NCBI GenBank assembly: GCA_030142905.1
Contig: JASJOG010000085.1
Span: 496,001 to 560,000 of the forward strand
DNA: 64,000 nt
Direction: 5' to 3'
Source of the DNA: Heliopora coerulea
Lineage: Eukaryota; Cnidaria; Anthozoa; Scleralcyonacea; Helioporidae
This document shows positions 37,601 to 51,553 of the stretch, in pieces. Made by a program: the position numbers and the translations under genes. The number at the start of each line of letters is the position of its first letter. The first letter of the stretch is position 1. Below the pieces are notes generated by a model, which was not told where the DNA came from, did no database searches, and worked only from the letters and a program-made list of their open reading frames with translations.

Positions 37601-40600
37601 AAATAGTCAATAATAGTCCTAAAAATGCATGTATACATCAATGAAATTGCCACCGTATGGTAAATATGTTTGTCATTTTGTGTTTAAAAATTCCTGTACA
37701 AAGTCATTGATCAACTTGACTCTACTACACCTTTTGCTGTTGATTACCAGAAAATATATTTACACCAACCTCAAACTCGTTAACGCAAAACGACATTCAT
37801 TCTATTCAATCTACATTCATTATCGCTTCTGTCGCGTTCAATTACCATTTTTGCTTAGAAAGTGACATTCATTAGCGAAGATCCGCAACCATTAGTATAA
37901 AGGGGCATTCTATAGCGGCAACAGACGACCATTAACACCATTCTACTATACTTTAGGGATAATAAAATTTCAATTAGGCAAGATATTTCTCCTGTCTATT
38001 GGAGGGTCGAATTAAAGTTACATGGAATCCCGAAATGTATAAAAGATAATGAAATAAAACTATCATAATTCGTACATAAACTGATTTCGGTTAGACCGTT
38101 TGAACCTCTTTTATTTCGCCAATATGTCCATGACTGTTTTGCCATTTTTCGCTCAGCCGATCACGTTCTATGTGTTCGGCTGAGACCTATCTTAACTCAT
38201 AACAGTAAAATATTTAAGACTATTAGTTCACAGCGCTTTGTTAACACATTGACTTTCGCGTTCCAGAGAAAAAAAAATGTTTTGCGGCTAAATAAAGCTT
38301 CCCGATCAAGGCTTTCATGCAGTCCAGTACCGCCGTGTTTTAAAACATTTTTTTTTTCTCTGGAACGCGAAAGTCAATGTGTTAACAAAGCGCTGTGAAT
38401 TAAAATGCATGTTAAGATTCAATTTTGTCCGAGCAATAGGCTGGACAACTGTTTTCAGTTACATAATTCAATACTGTGAGTTAAGACAGTTCTGAAAGGG
38501 CTCAGCAGAGCAGAACGTGGTAAGTAGAGCATTTTACATAAACAAACCGGTGAACGTGGGCTTGCGATAAACAGAGATTGAAAGCCGTGTGTTCGATCAA
38601 TTAAGACGTTCGAGAAAGGTAGAATAGAACTGCTCTCTATCCTACTACAAAAAATATTTTACTGTTCTGAGTTAAGATAATCTTCAAAGGTCTCGGCCGA
38701 ACACACAAAACGTGGTCGGCTGAGCGAAAAATGGCAAAACAGTCATGGACACATTGGCGAAATGGAATAGGTTCGAACGGTTTAACCACTAGTAGCTATC
38801 AACTACTGAGCAGCTTACGCAGTTCTCTTAACGATTTTAACAGTGACACTTTATTAATCACGGTCTGTCCATTCCTAGGCTAATTACTTGCCATGTTCGT
38901 ATAGTCTCCAACAACAGCAATCTATCTCGACGTAACGTTAACTATCTAACATGCTTTCTACCCGTATACTTCGCTTGTAATATTTTCTCTTATGTAGCAG
39001 ATTATAGTACACATTTCATTTTCACCTATCCAATTCGTTTCAAAGGCAAACACACAAGTAAAAGTTAAAATGAATCTTAACGAGCTCTCAAAAGAACTTG
39101 AAAATCGAAATCGTTCGTTTCCCGAAACGAAAGCAATAGCTAACATGTAAATAGCATACGATAGCTATCATGTTAGTGTTTACCTTTAGGTCATTTGATT
39201 GGTTACATTTATCCCTCCCACCTTTGTCGAACATATAACAGCCGGTGTTTTTCAATTTCTCTTCGCATTTAACTTTAATTAAAGGCTTTCGCTTGAAACG
39301 TCTGTACCTTTGCTGTCTCGTTTTTTTTGTTTTGTTTTGTTTTTTTTTGGCTTAGTACTACCTCCAAACTTCTGCTACGTCGATTCAGAACTGCCTGCGC
39401 AATACTACGCATGCTCATGTTATTCTGTTTGTGGTTAACTTATATTAGTAGAAACTTAGTCGAGTACTATTGCAAATGCTGCATTCTGATTATCTGCGCT
39501 ACTCGCTATCTATTCGTCAATAGATAGCGAGTGGCGAACAGTCATCTCTCATGTTCACGTGTCGTTTAAGTATGTTAACTATTACGAATAAATTATTAAA
39601 AAGCGTTTTGAAATGTTCTTTGCAAAGTGTGTTTCTACTAAAACAATTAGATTATTCGCTCTCGATTTCTATGAAGTGATAGAAATCTCGAACCCATAAT
39701 CTAATTGTTAAATGTTGGGTCAGTTTACAACGCTTCACCAACCTACGTAGACGGGAGAATCCCTTTTACAAAATAGAACTGGCGCTCTTTTAATTTTCCC
39801 AATAAAGCTGATACTATCTTAATCTTTGTTGATGTGTATTTGGTCGAGCTGCGATACCAAATGAAAAGCCCGTTAGATTTACCTAAACGAGTCCACAGAC
39901 CTGACGCAAAATTTCACTTCCAATATTTCCTTCTTTTCACAAACCAACAAAATATCTGAAGTTAAACACTTAAAATTTCGAAAATTGGAGGATGGAAGGG
40001 CATAACTCTAATAATGAGTGCAAAGAAACGTACAAAAGCCAGGGTGGATTTCGTGTAGGTTACGCCGAAGATCTTCGGCGTGAGTTTCGAAAATGCTTTG
40101 CGTGGCGGCGGCGTAAGAATGCGTATGTGTTTGGCGTACAGACCCTAATGGAGCGCCAGTTTGGCGGCCATGCATAGCTAAATCGACGGACTTTGGCAGA
40201 ATTCAGAAATGACTGTTTCGTCTTTCGCTAATTCGAAATAAACCCTGATCGACTGGCAATGTTTCCAGTTCGGGGACTCAAACTGAGACCATCCCGCGCC
40301 CCAGCCTAGCTGCGGGCCTGGCCGTGGCGTGATAATCTAGTGCTCGGTGTGCGTATTCCTTTTCGTTGGCGTACAGCTGAGAATAACTTGGCGCATCTTC
40401 GGCCTACTGTTTACGAGGAATCCACCCTGGTACAAAAGGTCTTCACTTTTGAAACGCTCTGAATTTGTCCTAAGAGAGCCTATTTAGCCGACAAGATTGT
40501 CGTCTACAATTGTTCGTCCTGGGGTATCTAATATCTTCTCAAAGACAGAAGTCCTGCTTCAATTTGCTAATGCACTGATGCAGCAATACGTCCGGATGAC

Positions 40601-43600
40601 TCTAGTGAGATGATCGGATACATCAGAATGAACAATCGTGTCCGAGAATCGTGTGGTGTGAACCTTTGAGACAACATTAGATACCCCAGGACGAACACTT
40701 GGAGACGACCATCTTGTCGGGTAAATAGACTCTCTTAGGACAAATTTAGAGCGTTTCAAAAGTGAAGACTTTTTGTTAGTTTTGTACGTTTCCATGCACT
40801 CATGACTAGAAACTGTGTACAAGTTCCTTATTATTAGAGTTATGCCCTTCCATTCTCCAATTTTCAAAATTTTAAGTGTTTAACTTCAGATATTTTGTTG
40901 GTTTGTAAAAAGAAGGACATTTGAAGTGAAATTTTGCGTAAGGTCTGTGGACTCGTTTATGTAAATCTAAGTACAGATCAACAATGTCTATGTATACTCA
41001 TAGAATTCAGTTTGTCCTTTCACCAAGGAGTATCTAAACGCTTTTGGAACACGAAATCGTGATTGAATTGACCTGTTAAATGGTCCACCACCTATAAAAC
41101 AAAACGTACGCATTATTCACAGTTAGAAATACAAAATGAAACAAACTCCGAATATTAGCATCTTGTAAGCCCAGGATTTGAGTTAAAGAAACAAGACAAG
41201 TAAGAAACGGTAATATTTCGATTTTATTCCAAAATCATTATAATCGAAGCATTACCGTATCTTACTTGTCAAATCGAAATATTACCGTTTCTTGCTCGTC
41301 TTGTCCCTTTAACTGAAATCTTGGGTTTACAAGATGCTAATACTCGGAGTTTGTTTCATTTTTGTATTTCCTTAAATTGTCGGCTGGTCATGGCATTCAC
41401 AGCTAGACCACACTGGCGCAGACACTGGTAACAAAGAGTTGAATAAACAATACTATTAGATATAAACTGACGACTAAGTTTCCTTTTTAATTCTGCTTTA
41501 TGGAATATCCATCAAAACAAACTCGTGTTTTGATTTCAACTTCAGTTCCTCTTAAGTTATATTTAAATGTATAAGCCCCAACATTTCAGGACAACGAAAA
41601 TGAATATATGGTGCTTGAACAACCCTACATTTACTTTCGAAATGTGATATGAAAATTAAGCGACGACGACGCCTTTTGAAAGGCAAACATCCGGTTAGCG
41701 TGAGAGGTGATATCGTCTTCTCCTGCCTGCAACTAAGACCAGTCTCATAATTTGTGTCATCTCTGTCAAAACAACCACAGTTTAAGTTTTTCACATTAAA
41801 GTCTTTTCCTGGCATCCTTGCATTATAACCTTTAAAACGAGACCATGGTTCTCACTTAAATTGGGGAAAAAGCGTGGAAGATTCCCGCTGCACACTTACG
41901 AACCCTTACCTTGACCTCAAAGTTGGCTCGTGATGTGGTCGGGAGCAGTTATCAAGCGTGTTCTTTCCCTTATACAAGAAATTTCCGGACAGGCTTCCGG
42001 ATTTAAATATTTTTTGCGACCCCACGGGAATCAACAATGAATGCCAATGGCCCTGCAAGATTACGTTTTTCGCCTGGTTCTTCGATTGCCACGAATGTGA
42101 ATGGTTTTTTCGTTGAGTAAACAATCACTCTATGACTGATCGTACCGGAGGATAATACTTCCGGTGCGAAAATTAACCTCCTCCCCTTGTGTGCTCTTCT
42201 TCCGGCAGAAGAAGCCAAGATCTGAAGCTCTGCACTACGTTTATCATGACAGAAAAAAATCTTAATGCCCATTCGAGAGGTTTTTGGGAGAATAATAATC
42301 ATTAGAGGATAACCCTGTGACATGTTTGGTTTTTATTTTCATGTGGAGTTATCTCTTTTATATTTCTTTTTACTTCCTTCAGCACATATTAGTTAAACAA
42401 TGGTAACAAATATTAGATCTGCAATTTCGTAATTTTCTGTCACGTCGAACATGCCACGTGTCTCGAAGTTGTTTTTCCTTGATTGGGCGTGGATTCGTAT
42501 TTTCTCCTTACACAAGCACTCAACAATCTGGACTGTTTCCTGTTTCTATTTCGGTTCTTCCAAGAAGGCTACGGATCAACTTTCAGCTTGAGGCGTTCTC
42601 TTCCTTGTCTGTCTACCTCATAGTCCAAATTCAAAGGGGAAATCCCAAATTACGTGCAAACTTATAAAAGTTGATTTCAGTATGCTGTATCTTATTAGCA
42701 TTGCAAATACCCGAACGGTGTGAGAGGATTCGGTCAGTTGGTATACATTACAATTGCAAATAGAATGCTTGCCAAATAATGGGCGGCATTTCTGATGACC
42801 ATTCCATAAAACGTGTTCTGGTTGATCTCCTCGCAGAGGTATACGAGATGGTGGGAAAATTCACATTGGAGCAGAAAGCGAAAGAGGAAGGATTCCTTGA
42901 AAATCAAGGTATTGACGCGCCGGATTTCCCCATTAACATTGGAGAAGAGCATATCTTTGAAAGACTCCGTCACTTCTCTGGCACCGAGGAGGAATTACTA
43001 GCTCTTTGTTACACCCAGTTTGTGCATCTTCTAAACTGTCTCGAAATCCTTGACGACCAACCATCCGATACTCTAGATGCGGTTCGTCGTTTACTCCTCG
43101 AACTTTACAAGGACCTACTGCAGTTCGAGTACGACTTTCCTGACCTGGCAGAGACCAGGCACAGCCTGGAAAAGAAACTGGACAAACTAGTGAGGATATT
43201 CGTAGAAGATCCGGCGTTTGCCCCCTTTTTTCATCAGCGTCCTGAGACTCTAGTCACTGCCTTGCGAAATTACGAACTTAGTCGAGAAATATACATCAGT
43301 CTGAACGACCTCAATGCATTTATCTGTAATCAAAACAGCCAGGGACTTTGAGCAAAAGAGGAACTTTATGGACGCTCTATTCGTGGAATAACGAATGTAC
43401 ATATCGAAGTACATGTAAATCGATAGGTAGCAAGGTCCGAACTTAAGTTACAATCTCCAGCCGTTTGTCACCATGTATGATCGCGCCCAAAAGTCCTTGT
43501 GCGTTTGGATGTTGAAATCGGAGGAAACAGCTGATTTGGTTACTGTTCTGTGATGCTGATTCTGTGCACAGAACTCGTAACCGTAACATGTCTGCTTGTA

Positions 43601-46600
43601 TAAATATTAAGTTATGTTTGGTTGAGTAAACTTCAAAATTGTGATTGAACCGGTTACTCGTATTCGTGTTTAATTAGAGTTTCATTTAAGGTTTTGTTAA
43701 TCGATACATCCTCAAATTTGCATGGTCAAAATCGATGTAAGTTCAATATTTTTAACTTGTGGTTTGTTAAATCTACGTGGTGTACCATAAAAATCGAACA
43801 AATATTTAATCTTTCGTTCTTGTAGAATGAGGAAGATGGTGCTCTGATGAACGTCTCTCCTTACGGTTGAAGAGCCCAGAAACAAACTAATAGTGCACTT
43901 AGACAAACGATACTTGTGCTGTATTCCCTATATACGAACCAGACTATGTTGATTTATGTTGATATATTACTTACAAGGTATTCAAGTAATCAATTTCTTC
44001 AAACCCTTGTATAGCTGGGTTTTAGTATAAATATAAAAGATATATAGGGGATAAATAGTTAAATAGAAGAATGTCCGTAGTGATCTGCCCTGATGTGTCT
44101 TCAGACGAAAAATGGAGGTCGATGCATCTCATTTACTTAGAAAAACGATTTCTGAGCTGGGATTCGAACACGCTACCTTTTGATTACCGGGGAGACGCTG
44201 TGAGTGTCTTTGGCGCAACGGCTTTGACTAAAACTCCGTTTACACTGCAACGTTTTGGGCACGGCACGGCTAATTAGCCGCAACCAGACCTACATATACA
44301 GAGGTGCTCTGCACGACTAAATTTTAAGAAGTCTGCACCGTTTACCATGTGAAAATCACCCATGCCGTGGCCAAAAATAGCGGCACCCGTGCCAAAATTT
44401 TACTCGTGCCGTGCCCAAAATGTTAGCAGTGTAAACGGGGTTTAATTCTCGTTACCCAGAGTTGGTTAACACTTTAACTACAACATGACAATTCTACTAT
44501 TTGATTCTGGCAGACGCCAGACGGTTTTACTCTTCAAGGGGAGACCTCATACGAGGAAAGGGTTATAGCCATCTCAATTAAAGCATTGTCGAAGTTAGTC
44601 ACCAAAGGAGCAGTTTTCCGAAGTACAGACAAGATTCGAGATCTTCCTGTGGAACTGGACCGATTGCTCCACGGATCAGGTGTTGCCCGGTATGTGCTTA
44701 GGAGCTTTGAGGTAGTGGAGTAGAACAAAAGTTGCGAACGTGTGTAACCCGTAAGCTTTGGAAGACCTGTGAGACCCTTGAACCGTTGAGCTAGCGAGAC
44801 TCAGATGTGAAACAAAGGTTATTAATGTGTACAAACCGTAACCTTTAGAAGACTGGTGAAATGCTCCAACCATTGAGCTAGCGAGGCTCGTATGAGTACA
44901 AACCGTAACCTGTGGAAACCTGGTGAAATGCTCCAACTATTGAGCTAGCGAGACTCAGATGTGGAACAAAAGTTACTAATGTGTACAGCCCGTAAACTTA
45001 GGATGGCTGATGAGACACTAACCATTGAGCTTGCGAGATTCAGATGGCGAAATTAGGGTACAAACTAGTGTTCATTCAATTATTAGACAAGAATTTAAAC
45101 GGCAGATAGAATTTAAACAAAGTAGTTTAATGTCTACGGCCGAGAAACAGACCTCACATGCTTAAGTCAAAATGTTCTTTTTCTTCCTGCTAAATCCTTC
45201 CAAGTAATCCTAGTTTGTCGGCTAAATTTTTTCGTCAAATTCAGCCCAGAGCTCTCCTTGTTTTAAGAGACGGCATTGTTGTCAAAACGTTGAAATACTC
45301 TTCCTGACCTCTACTGGAGCCAGGACGGTACGAAGAACATGCCAGGGACCTCAAATTATTCTTTTCCTTTTGTTCTACAAGAGAAATCTTATATCCTAAG
45401 TTCGCGTCGTTGACGTCCGGCCATACTCGTTTACGAGGGATTGCCAAAGAAGGATTGTTAGATCGACGTCGTGAATGCTGAACTAACATGCATGTTCCGT
45501 CTTGTTACCACAAACGGTAAGCTCTCGCCCGTCAAGCTCGAATCCACTGAAAATGTTTTCCGAACCCCACATTGGGATCGCGCCCTTAGTCTTCTGCTTG
45601 TCGGGGCAACGCGTATTCAATTACTAGCAAAGATGGCAGCAGTACATTTGACCCCAATGCTTTGCAAACTCAAGTTACTTTGTTTGGTGTGTTACTATGA
45701 ACTATGCAGATAAGAGCTTCCTTCTGGTCATATTTAATCTTTTCGAAACCCTGCCTTCCTATATTTTGGCAAGATGATACGTTAGTTAAATGCGCACGTC
45801 GACTTCTATTTCGTCACCGATAATAATAATTATTATTATTATTATTTAATGTTATTTAAACACGGTAGCCTTTCAGATAGTCTGCTTTTCAAAGGGCCGT
45901 GTAAATTTCTACTTACAAACATTAAACTACTATATTACATACCTGTATTTCAAACTATATATAGCTATTTACAAAATAAAATAAGTGAACTATTCACTGG
46001 TTGGCTAACAGATTTTTGAATGTTTTCAAGGTCTTTGTATTAATATTGTTTACTATATGTCCATCTAACCTGTTCCAACCCACAGCTCCTCTACAGGAAA
46101 AACTTCTCTTTAGGAAATCAGTTTTTGGCTTATTTAATATAAGATCGGTGTTATTACTCCGTAAGTTATAATAGTGGTTATCACATGTGTTGAACAATTG
46201 TGACAAATATTTTGGTGGTAAACCCTTAAGTATTTTGTACATCATTATCGATTCACGTTGATTCAAAGTGTTGATGACGGGAGACCATTTTAAGTTATTA
46301 AAGATTTCGACTGACCGAATTGCATATGTAGATCCAGTAATAATCCTAGCTGCGCGCTTCTGCAGTTTGAATAGTTTATCTATATTAGAATTGTTACCAA
46401 TCATGCCATACAGTAGAACAATAATTGAAATGGGGCAACAACAGTGCATTATACATGGTGATTAAAGTATCTTGAAGTACAAACTGTTTAGCTTTTTTTA
46501 ACAAGCTAAGATTTCTAGATATAGTTTTGCATTGCCCTTCATTGTGTTTGTCCCATTTCAGCTGTTCATCAATGATTACACCTAACATTACACCTGGACG

Positions 46601-49600
46601 GGTGTATAAATTCCGGAGATACCGTAAAGAGATAGAGATAAAAGCCGCGCCTGACGTAACTGGTCACTAACTGGCTCATTTATACGAGTAGAGCTTGCTT
46701 AACACTGCAAACAGCTCGCTCGTGTCAAATTCAAATTCAAACACTTGTTAATTTCAGTCATGGTAATCCCGTTCAGCAAAACAATACACTGTCAAACAAT
46801 GACGGCCTTTGTTTTTCCGCCATTTTACGTTTGTGGGAGACGCATGCGCAACCAGCCTTCACATCTTGAAGAAGATGCAAACAATTTTTGAACCTGTTGA
46901 CACGTGGACTTTTAAATCCACGGTATTGCGTACCCTGGATAAGGACAGCAAAGTATGCTGCGTTCTAGAACTAGTCAGCCGTGAACATTGTTCTTATCGT
47001 GTTTTTACGAGCATTTTACACCTTACGTAAGGTGCGTTTTATGTGAGTTATGTTTCGTGTTAGATGCGGCTTGCGTAAGCCAAGAACATTGTTTTTATTG
47101 TGTTTATGTGAGCATTGTACGCCTTACGTAAGGTGCATCTTACATGGGTTATTACTCTCACTTACCTTTATCGTATTTTTACAAGCACTTTACACCTTAC
47201 GTAAGCCAGAAACCTTATTTTTTTGTGTTTATATGAGCGTTATACACGTTACGTAAGGTGCGTCTTACATGAGTTGTTATTTTCACTTATCTTTATCGTG
47301 TTTTTACGAGCGTTCTACACCTTACGTAAGATACGTCTTACATGGATTATTATTTTCACTTATCTTTATCGTGTTTTTACGAGCATTTTACACCTTACGT
47401 AAGCCAAGAACATTTTTGTGTTTTGTTTTACGTAAACACGTTTTGTTTTGTGCAAGTTATTTTTGTTGCGTTCATATACGAGCGTTCTACGCCTTAGGTT
47501 AGCTGCGTCATACGTCAGCCATGTGTCATTTCTCACGTGTAGACTGCGCTGTTGTTTCGTGCTGGCGTTAAAAAATAAAATTGAAGCGGGAAAATTGGAA
47601 CTTGGCTGCTACTTTAGAGAAGAATGTTATGCTGCTCGTTTAAAAATTGAAAAACAAGAGAAAACTTCATGATACACTGTTCCCCGATGGATGATAATAT
47701 ATACATTAAACATTCGACCTTCCGTTACAACGAACAGTACTTATACATTCAACCTTTTATAGAACAAACTATGGTTATCCGTTGAACCTTTTACAGAACT
47801 AATGTTGGTTATTTTCCGGTTTTTTTGACTCTTTCAAGGCGGGAGCTCTCCCCTTGACCGGTAAAATAGTCTGGCGTTACCCAGATTAAAGTAATAGAAG
47901 TCTTATGCCGCCGGGAAACAGTTAAAACTGTACTTTGACAATCATTTCACAACTGCTGGTTTTCCGGGAGCTTGGATCTTCCCTAGGCACCACAGCAGTT
48001 ACTTAGATAAACAAATGACATGCCATACGCTTGAAGGAGAGTTTCCTCATCGTATCCGAACACCGAGAAGCGGGTTCAAAAAATGATGGGCAGCCGAATT
48101 GATTTGTCAAAGTTGGAGGTTGTTGGTTGGAGCAGAAATTCTCCGATCATGTCATTGTCCTCTAAAAAGTCCCCACATGAGTAGAAAATATGGTTAGATA
48201 TTGTCAAATCTTTTACTAATCATGATCTGGAATCCAAACCTTTGCGGTACTAATTTCCTTTGTATTTGCATTGCGAATTGTTAACGAGTTTGAGATCGTT
48301 GTTTCCAGGCCTGACTCCCACTTTGCAGTAAGTTACTTCATATCACTTCGTGCCACCCAAATTGAACGCTTTCCTTTCTCTTTTTCCTGGAAACCTCAAG
48401 GTATCTTTAGCCAAACATGTTTAACTCGTTCACGTTTACTGATAATGCCTCAGGTCACGTGGATAATGGTGTCCTACAACCTTGCATACGCTTTAATGGG
48501 TTTTCCCGCGAAACACTTCTCTAGGAAAGCCTGAATCGTTAGCCCGATGGGCTGGAGGTTTTCCTCCCAAAGTAACCCTGCAACTTTCAGGTGTACAAGT
48601 CATTAAAATTCAATCCGCCGCGGTGGACTAGTTATTCCGTCAGTTACATAAGAAAGTAGTTAATGCCTCAGATCGCTCCTGCATTTATCACTTATGGCAA
48701 CTTGTCTACCGCCGAAACTCGTCAGCTGCCTCAGTATCAGCGCGTCTTCTGCGCTCGTCGCCTGTCTGCAACTAAGAAAAATCTATGCAAAGGATCTGAA
48801 AGGACATGGCATCGTTCCGTCTGGGTTGCCATTGAAACTTGGCCAGGACGATCACTTTAAACACCTGAAAAAGACACGACGAAACCCGAAAGACAAGGAA
48901 TTCCTTACAATTTCCTACAAAGGTTTTTGTGCCCTCTTTTGGGGAATCCAAATAATTTTGGAAAAGAAACAAAATAATGGAGTCAATGAGACAGCTCTTC
49001 TCAAAGGTGTTGCTTTTGAATTCAACCGTGCCGTTTTTTATCTCTACAAGTCGTTGGAGAGTTTGAGCTACCCGGTCCCGAAATCAGGTGGAACGGATGT
49101 GAAGAAGAAACTAAGAACTGAACTGGAAAGTTTGGTCAAAACATTCACGAATGACAAACAAATCAGAAAAATGGTTCCACCATTTAGGGGCGAAGAGACT
49201 TTGTTTTTGAAATGGGGTCTCATTAACGACCACATTAACTGCCTGAGAATGTTCTTGGGTAAGCTGGGAAAAGGCCGTTGAAACATTTAACTTTTTGTAA
49301 TCGTGCTAAAAATTTTGACGAAGTGTAACACAGCTGAAACTGAAATTGTTATTAGCTGGTAGTCACGGCATGTTGACCAAACTAGGCGAGATTGGACTTG
49401 CATACAAGCTACTGAAGTACGATCACACTAGTGGGAATTAATTATTCGAAAGCTTAAATAATATGTAGCGTTTATGTCGTAAGTTTTAAACAGCTTGGCT
49501 TTTGCTTTTGTGTTATGCTCAAGAAACGAATAAAGGTTTTACGAATATCTGCTGTTGTTTTACTTGTTTGTCTAAAAAGTTTGGCAAGTGAGGGCTTGCC

Positions 49601-51521
49601 AATACCTTATGTTGTTTACGTCAGTTGCGTTACTCTTAAATATCACTCCTACGCTTGCTAACCACTTCAGATATGTACCATGTGTACTGTTCTAACATCG
49701 TTATATAAATATCAAAATTCTTGCATTAGAATTTCGCCTTTGGGAAGAAACTTCGTGTCCGATGCAAAATTATTTATCAGTTTAAAATAGCACCCATCTT
49801 TAATAACCTCCCCTACAGGAAAACAACTCTCGTAGCTTCATAGGCGGAGTAAGACATGTGAGAATAGTTTAGAACGAACTGAACGTTTTCTTAATTCCTC
49901 CATTGTATTAATTGCAGACAATCACGAACTCTGTTGCTTGTACGTTAGAATTTATTAGCATCAACGTTTCATTGGTCGGATGTCGGGCCGTTGTTTACTT
50001 GTTAGAATCTGTCGCGTCGTGCAAAGAGAAGAGGATTTAGTATCTAAATGGTAAACTATGCCGCAGGATACGCAAACAATACGAAAATCTTGGCTTTGTT
50101 TCAAAACTAAGTCTTTAATAACTATTAGATGATGAGCGAATTTATTTCCCTTCATGAACGTCCATCGGAAACGAAAGTTACGTTTGTCTTAAAATTGATG
50201 GGATTATATTACACTCTTATTGCCTGGAAACCTCGTTGATCGTTTCACCAAGCCGTTTGTTTTAGTCGGCGCAGCGCAGTTTCTTTTCTTCGTATGCATC
50301 TTCGAAAATATTTCACCATCTTTGAGTGTGTTTACCATCAGTCACTTCACCGTAGGAGATCTAATTACAAACTTTGGATGATAAGTATATCCGCTAATCC
50401 GTCTAAGTTTCGTTTTTGTCTTTAAATTTCTCGGGAACTACAACGTGAGGTTGAAACACCAGAAATTCCACACAATGGTTGCTTATCTTCTTGATTCTTT
50501 TGTTCATTGGTTCTTTGTTTGCTTAGGTTGTCAGTTGGTTAGCTGACTGATTGGTTCGTTGGTTGGTTAGTTGGTTGGTTAGATTATTTTGTCATTGGTT
50601 AAAATATTTTGTAGGTTGGTTTTTAAATAGTTATATGTTGTTCAGTTAATTGATTAGCCAATTGTTTGGATAACTTATCGATTGCTTGGGTAGTTTTTGA
50701 TATATTAGTTCATCAGTTGATTGGTTGGCTATTTGGTTAATTGATTGGTTGTTTGGTTAATCTTTGTTTGCTTGGATTGTTAGTTGGTAAGCTGGTTGGT
50801 TGGTTGGTTTGGTTGGTTTGGTTGGTTGGTTGGTTGGTTTGATTGGTTGATTTGATTGGTTGGTTGGTAGGCTGATTGGTTGGTTTGATTGGTTGGTTTG
50901 GTTGGTTTGGTTGGTTGGTTGGTTTTGTTGGTTGGTTGGTTTGGTTGGTTGGTTGGTTGGTTGGTTTGGTTGGTTTGGTTGGTTGGTTTGGTTGGTTGGT
51001 TGGTTTGTTGGTTGGTTGGTTGGTTGGTTGGTTGGTTTGTTGGTTGGTTTGTTGGTTTGTTGGTTGGTTGGTTGGTTGATAAATGGTTGCTAACTTGGTT
51101 GGTTTGATAAATGATTGCTTGGTTGACAATTGGTTGGTTAGTTTGATGAGTTTGTCATTAGTTAAACTATTTTGTATGTTGTTTTTTAAATAGTTATATG
51201 TTGTTCAGTTAGTTGATCAGCTAGTTGTTTGGATAACTTATTGACTGCTTGGGTAGTTTTTGACAAATTAGTTTATCAGTTGATTGGTTGGTTATTTGGT
51301 TAATTGATTGGTTGTTTAGTTAATTGGTTGGTTGTTTAGTTAATTCTTTGTTTGCTTGGGTTGTTAGTTGGTAAGCTGGTTGGTTGGTTTAGTTGATTGG
51401 TAGGTTGGTTGGTTGGTTTGATTGGTTGGTTGGTAGGCTGGTTGGTTGGTTTAATTGGTTGGTTTGATTGGTTGATTTGGTTGGTTTGGTTGGTTGGTTG
51501 GTTTGGTTGGGTGGGTGGTTG

Positions 51522-51553
<32 letters not shown>

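Noticed and set aside
42003..42323. 106-codon minus-strand frame upstream of nested gene 3
   Set aside because: No domain and no family similarity; probably chance in a moderately GC-rich stretch.
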